A stretch of DNA of 12,267 nt, from the NCBI GenBank assembly GCA_938005655.1, contig CALLNA010000101.1:1-12267 (forward strand), in the 5' to 3' direction. This DNA comes from an uncultured Novosphingobium sp. (GTDB taxonomy: Bacteria > Pseudomonadota > Alphaproteobacteria > Sphingomonadales > Sphingomonadaceae). The position numbers and the translations under genes were made by a program. How positions within the stretch are numbered: position 1 is the first letter of the stretch; every line of letters begins with the position of its first letter. The notes under the pieces were generated by a model, which was not told where the DNA came from, searched no databases, and saw only the letters and a list, made by a program, of their open reading frames with translations. Below, in pieces: positions 6,961 through 12,267 of the stretch.

Positions 6961-7051
6961 TCGTCACCCCGGGCTTGACCCGGGGTCCCGCTTCCTCTCC
7001 CGGCGTCGCGCCACAAAGAAGCGGGGCCCCGGATCAAGTCCGGGGCGACGA
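6961..7051. repeat. Intergenic palindromic repeat, full copy
   Basis: The left arm (6961-6994) and right arm (7018-7051) are reverse complements at 30 of 34 positions. All four differences are transitions, so several become G-U pairs in RNA. Each arm carries a nested self-complementary core (CCCCGG...CCGGGG). The loop is 23 bases. It lies in the 186-bp convergent gap between the P450 and cytidine deaminase genes, where it could act as a bidirectional terminator or 3'-end stabiliser. A half copy is at 1-54. This design resembles REP-type elements common in alphaproteobacterial intergenic regions. Apart from a GT-rich run (about 7053-7072), the rest of the gap shows nothing notable. Confidence 0.8.
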
Positions 7052-7096
7052 GGTTGGTGTGCGTGTGTGTGGTGACGCCCACTTCCTCCCGCGCCC

Positions 7097-7510
7097 CTAG
7101 CCCAGGCTCCCCGGCCCGAAGGCGTGGGGCAGCAGTTCCGACAGGCGCAGTTCCGGCCCGTCCTCGCCGCACCACACCAGCGGGTCGGTGCCGCCGAGCC
7201 GGGCCAGCTCGGCCAGGACCTGGCGGCAGCGGCCGCAGGGGGTGAGCGTCCTGTCCGGGCCGACCACAGCGACGGCCACCAGCCCACCGCGCGTTCCCCC
7301 GCGCCCTCCCTCGCTCAGGGCCTTGGCCGCGGCGACCGTCTCGGCGCAGAGGCTGAGGCCGTAGCTGGCGTTCTCGACATTGGCGCCCGTCACCAGGGTC
7401 CCGTCGGCGAAGGCCAGGGCGGCGCCGACCGGGAAGCGCGAGTAGGGCGCATAGGCGCTCGCCGCCGCCTCGCGCGCCGCAGTGGTCAGCGCCTCGCGCG
7501 CAGGGGTCAC
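7097..7510 (-). CDS. cdd: Cytidine deaminase
   Basis: A 137-residue zinc-dependent cytidine deaminase of the small homotetrameric class. It converts cytidine and deoxycytidine to uridine and deoxyuridine in pyrimidine salvage. Zinc ligands are Cys55 in CAET and Cys92 and Cys95 in PCGRCRQ, with catalytic proton shuttle Glu57. NVENASYG (44-51) is the substrate-binding segment, and YAPYSRFPVGAAL (20-32) is the usual N-terminal signature. The GTG at 7510 fits the family N-terminus and overlaps the GH25 gene stop by GTGA (7507-7510), so translation is probably coupled. A glycine-rich run (68-76, GGRGGTRGG) lies between the two zinc motifs. All catalytic residues are present. Confidence 0.94.
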   Translation of the reverse strand: MTPAREALTTAAREAAASAYAPYSRFPVGAALAFADGTLVTGANVENASYGLSLCAETVAAAKALSEGGRGGTRGGLVAVAVVGPDRTLTPCGRCRQVLAELARLGGTDPLVWCGEDGPELRLSELLPHAFGPGSLG

Positions 7511-8205
7511 GGCTGGACCACCACCCAGCGCACCGGCTCCTCGTCGGCCTCGTTGGCCAGGGCGCCGTTCGCGGTCCACAGGGTCCAGGGCCGGTTCGCA
7601 TATTCGGGCTGGAAGCGGTCCTGGACCAGCCAGAGGTTGCGGTCGAGCGCGGCGGCGATGTGGTAGCGCTTCTCGAACCGCCGGGTGAGCTTGAGCAGGG
7701 CCGGCTTGCCGGTGTGGGTCTCGATCTGGTTGAGGAAGGTCATCAGCTCGCTCTCGACCGCCTGGTCGCTGACCCGCACCGGGCAGTCGTCGGCGGTCTG
7801 ATCCAGCTCGACCGCGGGAGGCAGCATCCTGGCGTCGCGCGGCACCACGGTCACGAAATTCGCCGCCTGCGGCCCCGCCGGCTGGCACGGATCGTAGCGG
7901 TGGACCGCGCCGACCTGGAGCTTGGCCGCGCGCGCGCCCTCCAGGTTCCGGGCGAAGGCGGGATCGCGGGCGAAGGCGCTGGCGCTGGCGTCGAGATAGG
8001 CGAAGTCGGCGCCGATGGTCTTGAAGGCGGTCCAGTCGACGACGTCGTCGGTCGCGCCGATCTCGACCCCCTGGACTGGATAGGCGACGCGCTCGGGCGT
8101 CCAGTGCCGCAGGTGCCACCAGCCCGCGCCGCCGCCGACCAGGGCGACGAGCAGCAGGGCGGCCAGCCATCTCAGCCGCGCGGAGCTGCTGCGTCGTCTT
8201 GCCAT
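7507..8205 (-). CDS. Membrane-anchored GH25-like protein with altered active site
   Basis: A 232-residue protein with a basic N-terminus (MARRR) and one transmembrane helix (about 11-30), followed by a periplasmic domain of the GH25 (Chalaropsis-type lysozyme) fold, which normally cleaves the MurNAc-GlcNAc bond of peptidoglycan. Fold markers include GVEIGATDDVVDW (46-58), FAYLDAS (68-74), KLQVGAVHRY (95-104) and MLPPAVELD (127-135). In typical members the last is PPxxDxE; here the two acidic residues appear exchanged, as Glu133 and Asp135. The early Asp of GxDxS is Glu48. The C-terminal W-Q-Y-S segment reads WTAN. The family call is therefore moderate and lysozyme activity is doubtful. It is likely a remodelled or binding version. 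It lies downstream of the palindrome at 8227-8371 and overlaps cdd by 4 bp. Confidence 0.75.
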   Translation of the reverse strand: MARRRSSSARLRWLAALLLVALVGGGAGWWHLRHWTPERVAYPVQGVEIGATDDVVDWTAFKTIGADFAYLDASASAFARDPAFARNLEGARAAKLQVGAVHRYDPCQPAGPQAANFVTVVPRDARMLPPAVELDQTADDCPVRVSDQAVESELMTFLNQIETHTGKPALLKLTRRFEKRYHIAAALDRNLWLVQDRFQPEYANRPWTLWTANGALANEADEEPVRWVVVQP

Positions 8206-8226
8206 CGGAATGCGGCCCCCGTCTTT

Positions 8227-8371
8227 AAGACTGCCTCGGCATTTGGTTCAGGCCGAGCCGAAGATCGTGGGTTCCGAGAACCGGCTCGCAGCGTACTTCA
8301 GTACGTGAGCACCGGAAGCGTAGGAACCCGCGATTTGCAGGCCGGCCTGGGCCGAATGACGACGCAGTCTT
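8227..8371. repeat. Large imperfect inverted repeat, possible structured RNA
   Basis: The 49-base arms 8227-8275 and 8323-8371 are complementary at 38 positions, with perfect outer (AAGACTGC) and inner (GGGTTCC) ends. The 47-base centre holds another hairpin, CGTACT-TC-AGTACG (8292-8305), flanked by a GCTC/GAGC pairing, so the whole could fold as a long stem with a branched head. The right arm ends on the first base of the UPF0262 stop triplet, so the element overlaps that gene's 3' end. The left arm ends 22 bp before the GH25 start codon. It accounts for nearly all of the gap between those two genes. It may be a mobile miniature repeat, a 3'-end structure or an RNA element. Confidence 0.75.
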
Positions 8372-8853
8372 TAGCCCCTGATATGGAGGACGCAGATCAG
8401 GGTAAATAGGCGACGGGCCGTCGCGAAGTCGGTTTCCACTTTCCCGTCGAGCCGTTCGAGCAGCAGCTCGGCCGCCTCGTTGTGGACGCCGCGGCGGGCC
8501 ATGTCGATTGTCTCGATCTCCTGCGCGCTGGCCTTGCGGATCGCCTGGTAGTAGCTCTCGCAGATCGCGAAATACTCGCGGATCAGGCGGCGGAAGCGCC
8601 CCAGCCCGAGGATCAGCACCTCCAGCTCGCTATCGTCCTCGGCGGCGATGTGGAGGGCGAGGCGGCCGTCCTCGACCGACAGCTTCAGGCGATAGGGGCC
8701 CTCGTGCCCCGCGGCGGACGAGCGGACCGGCCGGAACAGGTTCTCCTCGATCAGGTCGAAGATCGCGATCCGCCGCTCCTGCTCGATATCGGCGTTGCGC
8801 CAGAGGATCGTCGCCTCGTCGAGCGCGATATGCGAGATGCGCGGGTCTGCCAT
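8371..8853 (-). CDS. UPF0262 family protein
   Basis: A 160-residue soluble protein matching the uncharacterised UPF0262 family of Alphaproteobacteria. Recognisable segments are ISHIALDE (6-13), ERRIAIFDLIEENLFRP (26-42), GPYRLKLSVEDGRLALHI (52-69), LGLGRFRRLIREYFAICESYYQAI (82-105), DMARRGVHNEAAELL (117-131) and the C-terminal RRLFTLICVLHIRG. No catalytic motif or membrane segment is seen, and its function is not known. The ATG at 8853 gives the standard family length; the frame is open far upstream only as a shadow of dnaB. It is transcribed divergently from dnaB across a 129-bp gap. Its stop codon is shared with the right end of the palindrome at 8227-8371. Confidence 0.92.
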   Translation of the reverse strand: MADPRISHIALDEATILWRNADIEQERRIAIFDLIEENLFRPVRSSAAGHEGPYRLKLSVEDGRLALHIAAEDDSELEVLILGLGRFRRLIREYFAICESYYQAIRKASAQEIETIDMARRGVHNEAAELLLERLDGKVETDFATARRLFTLICVLHIRG

Positions 8854-8907
8854 GCGGGGCGCAGCTTTCGCAAAACCGTCATCAAGCGGCAAGCGGAAGT
8901 CGCGCCG

Positions 8908-8922
8908 TCCACACCCTGTGGA
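8908..8922. promoter_or_regulatory. TCCACA-CCC-TGTGGA dyad between UPF0262 and dnaB
   Basis: TCCACA (8908-8913) and TGTGGA (8917-8922) are perfect complements around CCC, centred in the divergent promoter region of dnaB and UPF0262. Each half resembles the conserved part of a DnaA box (TTATCCACA or its complement), but the outer AT bases match poorly. It may be an operator or a weak DnaA site. No clear -35/-10 pair was found for either gene in this gap. Confidence 0.3.
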
Positions 8923-8982
8923 ATAATTCGGGCCGGTCCCGGCTTGCGGAGCGCGGGCGGCGCGCGCATTGCTCGGCGCTTC

Positions 8983-10472
8983 ATGCCCGAGCCCGACCTC
9001 CTGTTCCGCGCCGACGACACGGCCCCCGACGCGACCTCCGCTTCCGGCGCCCGCGCCTTGCCCGCCAACGTCGAGGCGGAGGCGGCCTTCCTCGGCGCCG
9101 TGCTGATCGACAACCGGGTGATCGAGGAGCTGACGACCAACCTCTCCCCGGCGCATTTCTTCGAGCCGGTCCATGTCCGGATCTACGAGCGCATCCTCCA
9201 GTTGCTCGACCGCAAGGCGGTGGTCACGCCGGTCACGCTCAAGCCCTATTTCGAGGCCGACGAGGCGCTCAAGGAGCTGGGCGGCGCGGCCTATCTCGCG
9301 CGGCTGACGGCGGACGGGCAGGGCCTCCTCGCCCCGCGCCAGCTCGCCGAGCAGATCTACGACCTCGCCCTGCTGCGCGAGCTGGTCCAGGTCGGGCGCA
9401 ACCTCGTCACCGCGGCGATGGACACCAGCGAGAGCGTCGAGCCGCTCGAGCAGATCGAGCGCGCCGAATCGGCGCTCTACGCCGTGGCCGAGGGCGCGGG
9501 CGTGCAGAGCGAGGCGCAGAGCTTCGCCGCCGCCACCCGCACCGCGATCGAGGCGATCGAGAAGGCGCTGAAATCGGGTGGCCACATCGCCGGCACAGCG
9601 ATCTCATCATCCTCGCCGGGCGCCCGGGCATGGGCAAGACCTCGCTCGTCACCAACATCGCCTTCAACGCCGCCGACCGGATGCGCCGCGACCTCGCCGA
9701 CGGGATCGAGGCCAAGGCCTCGGTCGGCGCCGGCGTCGCCTTCTTCAGCCTGGAAATGAGCGCCGACCAGCTCGCCACGCGCATCCTCGCCGAGCAGTCG
9801 GGGATCAGCTCCGAGATGCTGCGCATGGGCAAGATCAGCCGCGACGACTTCCAGTCGCTGTCCTTCGCCAGCCAGCGCCTGGCCGAGCTGCCGCTCTACA
9901 TCGACGATACGCCGGGCCTGTCGATCGCCGCGCTGCGCACCCGCGCCCGGCGGCTGAAGCGGCGGCACGACATCGGCCTGGTCATCGTCGACTACCTCCA
10001 GCTCCTCCAGGGCACCAACCGCAGCGGCAACGACAACCGCGTGAACGAGATCTCCGAGATCAGCCGCGGCCTCAAGACGCTGGCCAAGGAGCTCCAGGTC
10101 CCGGTGATCGCGCTCTCGCAGCTCTCCCGCGCGGTCGAGCAGCGCGAGGACAAGCGGCCGATGCTCTCGGACCTGCGCGAATCGGGCTCGATCGAACAGG
10201 ACGCCGATATGGTCTGGTTCGTGTTCCGCGAGGACTACTACGTCATGTCGCGCGAGCCCAAGCAGCCGGTCGACGGCGACGACGCCAAGACCCACGAGGC
10301 CCACGCCGCCTGGCAGGCCGAGATGGAGCGGGTCTATGGCCTGGCCGAGCTGATCGTCGCCAAGCAGCGCCACGGCTCGACTGGCAAGGTCCGCCTGCGC
10401 TTCGAGCCGCGGATCACCCGCTTCTCCGACCTGGCCGACGACGCCCTCGCGGGCGACCGCTACGACGACTAG
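8983..10472 (+). pseudogene. dnaB: Replicative DNA helicase DnaB, frame disrupted by an internal deletion
   Basis: Replicative helicase, normally a ring hexamer that unwinds DNA at the fork and binds primase. The N-terminal part, residues 1-204 (8983-9594), carries LPANVEAEAAFLGAVLIDN (26-44) and the primase-interacting helical domain. The C-terminal RecA-like part continues in the next frame from 9594 to the stop at 10470-10472, with Walker A GRPGMGKT (9618-9641), FFSLEMSADQLATRIL, Walker B VIVDYLQLL, and DLRESGSIEQDAD. Between HIAG and SDLIILAG the family normally has about 17 residues including TGL-DLD-GGL. Here they are missing, implying a deletion of about 49 bp and a frame change. Unrepaired translation would stop at 9759 (258 residues). 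Everything else looks intact and conserved, so the lesion is recent or an assembly error. Confidence 0.88.
9589..9602 (+). other. dnaB deletion/frame junction
   Basis: The first frame ends sense at Gly204 (GGC, 9592-9594). The second frame picks up at 9594 as CAC-AGC-GAT (His-Ser-Asp), leading into LIILAGRPGMGKT. Residues expected here by comparison with DnaB homologues (G-x-x-TG-x-x-DLD-x-x-x-GGL) cannot be found in any frame, so this is loss of bases and not a simple single-base slip. The inferred loss is one more than a multiple of three, most likely about 49 bp. Confidence 0.8.
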
Positions 10473-11815
10473 ATGAAGGCTTCTGCGGTCGGCCCGGCCC
10501 GGCGGAAGCGCGGCAGGCCGAGCAGCAGGAACAGCAGGCTGCCGGCGAAGGCCGTCGCGGCGGCGGTCAGCAGGTAGGGGGTGAAGCTGCCCGAGCCGGC
10601 CAGCACCGCGGCGATCAGGACGTTGCCGAGCGCCATGGCCGCGCCGACCGCAGCGGTCAGCAGGCCGAGCACCGTCCCGAAGACCGCGATCCCGAAATAG
10701 CGCCCGACCAGATAGGGCATGACGTCTCCCTCGCCGCCGAAGGACAGCCCGATCAGGCTGATCGCGACGAGGACCGGCAGCGCCGAATCGTAGGGCGAGG
10801 CGAGCAGCAGCAGGCCGACCACGGGCAGGGCGAAGCTGACCGCCGCGACCAGGTGCGACGGCAGCCGGTCGAGCGCGATGCCCGAGAAGACCCGGCCGAG
10901 GATCGAGGCGATGGCGAAGGCCGAGACCATCGAGGCGGCGGTCGCGTCGGACAGGCCCTGGTCGAGCACCACCAGCTTGAGTTGCGAGGCGGCGAGCGAG
11001 AACGGCAGGTTGGCCAGGAACAGGGCGACGAACATGATCCAGAACACGGGCATGGTGAGGATCGCCCGATAGTCGCCGGGCGAGCGCCGGGCCGCCGCCG
11101 GCCCGGCCTGGGCATAGCGGGCCGCGTCGCGCGATCCCAGCAGGGCGAAGGTCGCCACAGCGCAGAGCGCGCAGATCACGGCGACGGTCACGTAGCCCGC
11201 GCGCCAGCCGTGGCTCGCGACGAAGGCTGACATCAACGGGCTGAGCAGGGCGCCCATCAGCGGCGGGGCGCTGCCGGTCACGCCGAGGGCGAGTCCGCGG
11301 TGGACCTTGAAGGCGGCGGCGACCACGCGCGAATAGACCGTCGCCGTGGTCGTCGAGCAGATCAGGGTCTGGGCGATGTAGATCGCCAGGTAGAGCCCGA
11401 TGCTGCCGTTCATCCCGGCGATGGCCAGCAGGAACAGCGGATAGCTGAAGGCGCCGACCGCGGCGACGCGGCGCACGCCGTAGAGGTCGGTCAGCCGCCC
11501 GGCGATCGGGATCGAGACCATCACCGCCATCTGCACCAGGCCGAGCATGGCCCATTGCGAGCGGCTCCAGCCGAATTCCTCGATCAGGTAGGGCGCGAAG
11601 ATCGAGAGGATATAGGTGTTGAGCGACAAGGCCGAGCCCATGCCGAGCGAGGCGGCCAGCAGCGGGCGCCAATGCCGCCGGAACTCGCCCGGACCTTGCT
11701 CCGGTTCTCGCGCCGCCCTCTGCTCTGGCCCCTGCTCTGGCCCACGCTCCGTCTTACGCTCCACCTTGCGCCCGGCTTCCAGCCCCTCGTGCCCAGCCAG
11801 CCCGTCGCCACCCAT
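10469..11815 (-). CDS. MFS transporter
   Basis: A 448-residue major facilitator superfamily permease with about 12 predicted transmembrane helices. It begins with an unusual charged, cytoplasmic 45-residue extension containing EQGPEQ and EPEQGPGE repeats, encoded partly by a 12-bp direct repeat near 11721-11750. The MFS signature between helices 2 and 3 is GRLTDLYGVRR (106-116), with a related GRVFSGIALDRLP (307-319) in the second half. A long loop (about 227-250) joins the two six-helix halves. The general pattern is that of proton-coupled carboxylate or OFA-like carriers, but the substrate cannot be told. The start at 11815 is supported by GGGAGAGG just upstream on the minus strand. Its TAG stop overlaps the dnaB TAG stop in a CTAG palindrome (10469-10472). 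Confidence 0.9.
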   Translation of the reverse strand: MGGDGLAGHEGLEAGRKVERKTERGPEQGPEQRAAREPEQGPGEFRRHWRPLLAASLGMGSALSLNTYILSIFAPYLIEEFGWSRSQWAMLGLVQMAVMVSIPIAGRLTDLYGVRRVAAVGAFSYPLFLLAIAGMNGSIGLYLAIYIAQTLICSTTTATVYSRVVAAAFKVHRGLALGVTGSAPPLMGALLSPLMSAFVASHGWRAGYVTVAVICALCAVATFALLGSRDAARYAQAGPAAARRSPGDYRAILTMPVFWIMFVALFLANLPFSLAASQLKLVVLDQGLSDATAASMVSAFAIASILGRVFSGIALDRLPSHLVAAVSFALPVVGLLLLASPYDSALPVLVAISLIGLSFGGEGDVMPYLVGRYFGIAVFGTVLGLLTAAVGAAMALGNVLIAAVLAGSGSFTPYLLTAAATAFAGSLLFLLLGLPRFRRAGPTAEAFI

Positions 11816-11880
11816 GACCTCTCCCGCGTTTCGTTTGCCCCGGTTATCTTTGCCGGACCGGCGGGCGACAAGCGGTTTTC

Positions 11881-11909
11881 TTGACTTTTTGCGCCCCTGT
11901 CCCTAGCTG
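11881..11909 (+). promoter_or_regulatory. Predicted rpoZ promoter
   Basis: TTGACT (11881-11886), a 17-bp spacer and TAGCTG (11904-11909) lie about 55-80 bp upstream of the rpoZ ATG, inside the 146-bp gap divergent from the MFS gene. The -35 is good, the -10 weak. The pattern is the same as that of the predicted rpmJ promoter at 1086-1114. Consensus-based only. Confidence 0.4.
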
Positions 11910-11961
11910 CCGGTCTTTCCCAGCCGTTCCAGCTTACCGGCCAGCACCCACTGGAGTTCCT

Positions 11962-12267
11962 ATGGCGCGCGTTACCGTTGAAGATTGCGTCGACAAGATC
12001 CCGAATCGCTTCGACCTCGTCCTGCTCGCCGCGCAGCGCGCGCGCGAGATTTCGGGCGGCGCCGAGCTCACCGTCGACCGCGATCGCGACAAAAACCCCG
12101 TGGTCGCCCTGCGCGAGATCGCGGACGAGACCGTGCGCCCGGCCAACCTCAAGGAGACCCTGGTCACGTCGCTTCAGCGCGTCCTGCCCGAGGACGACGA
12201 CGAGATCGACGAGATCGGCTCGCTCAGCCAGTCGGCCGAGGCTCTGCGGATCACCGCCGCGGCCCCC
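11962..12267 (+). CDS. rpoZ: RNA polymerase omega subunit (3' end outside window)
   Basis: The first 102 residues of the omega subunit, which helps assemble and stabilise RNA polymerase by clamping the beta' subunit. MARVTVEDCVDKIPNRFDLVLLAAQRAREISGG is the family signature: the DCV-x-K-x-x-NRF-x-LV helix followed by AAQRAREI. DKNPVVALREIADETV (43-58) is the conserved second segment. An acidic stretch (LPEDDDEIDEIG, 75-86) and a C-terminal tail typical of alphaproteobacterial omega follow. GGAG at 11953-11956, 5 bases before the ATG, supports the start. No stop codon is reached before the window ends, so the length is unknown. It is divergent from the MFS gene. Confidence 0.95.
   Translation, partial: MARVTVEDCVDKIPNRFDLVLLAAQRAREISGGAELTVDRDRDKNPVVALREIADETVRPANLKETLVTSLQRVLPEDDDEIDEIGSLSQSAEALRITAAAP

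Noticed and set aside
7053..7072. GT-rich run as a microsatellite or Z-DNA element
   Set aside because: It is short, imperfect and interrupted. Nothing else supports a function.
7284..7306. GTGGGCTGGTG shared between the cdd glycine-rich segment and the 805-874 repeat
   Set aside because: Only about 11 bases match and the rest differs. In a genome this GC-rich it is probably chance.
9592..9602. Programmed ribosomal frameshift or intein in dnaB
   Set aside because: There is no slippery run at the junction, and conserved residues are truly missing, so recoding would not restore a normal protein. There is no inserted sequence that could be an intein.
9477..11672. A minus-strand open frame of 731 codons across dnaB and the MFS gene
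   Set aside because: It is out of frame with the MFS protein and antisense to dnaB, with low-complexity composition and no domain.
1..12267. Defence system, CRISPR array, prophage or integrative element
   Set aside because: No spaced repeats, cas genes, integrase, transposase, toxin-antitoxin pair or tRNA attachment site was found. Gene content is chromosomal housekeeping and metabolism.

Overview
The window is GC-rich, gene-dense chromosomal DNA that looks like a sphingomonad (Sphingomonas or a close relative, Alphaproteobacteria). The pointers are a 41-residue cysteine-free ribosomal protein L36, a UPF0262 protein, an alphaproteobacterial-style omega subunit (rpoZ), DUF4136-like envelope proteins, and intergenic palindromes with a CCCCGG-ATCAAG-CCGGGG core. 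This assignment comes from reading protein families, not from a database search. No tRNA, rRNA, CRISPR array, transposase or phage gene was seen.

Layout. 1-54 is half of an intergenic palindromic repeat. 148-2115 is a leftward block: galE, then rpmJ (with its own TTGACT-N17-TAACGG promoter, whose -35 box spans the galE stop), then a YihX-like HAD hydrolase. A perfect 23-bp inverted repeat and a smaller hairpin lie between rpmJ and the HAD gene. 2247-5537 is a rightward block: two related DUF4136-like envelope proteins (the second a lipoprotein), an M14 zinc carboxypeptidase and a predicted outer-membrane beta-barrel protein. The last three are joined by ATGA overlaps. A 12-bp perfect dyad follows the barrel gene and precedes a cytochrome P450 (5591-6910).

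6911-7096 is a convergent gap with a second copy of the palindromic repeat. 7097-8853 is leftward: UPF0262, a 145-bp imperfect palindrome that takes in the UPF0262 stop codon, a membrane-anchored GH25-fold protein with altered active-site residues, and cytidine deaminase, overlapping the GH25 gene by GTGA. dnaB (replicative helicase) runs right from 8983, divergent from UPF0262. A leftward MFS transporter shares a CTAG with the dnaB stop. rpoZ starts at 11962 and runs off the window.

The most striking observation is in dnaB. The reading frame breaks at about 9594, and the residues that normally precede Walker A (the TGL-DLD-GGL segment) are absent. This indicates a deletion of roughly 49 bp just before the ATPase core. 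Because dnaB is normally essential, this is either an assembly or sequencing error or a genuine lesion compensated by another copy. Other points of interest are the swapped carboxylates in the GH25 protein, the large structured intergenic palindromes, and the unexplained lipoprotein/carboxypeptidase/beta-barrel operon.
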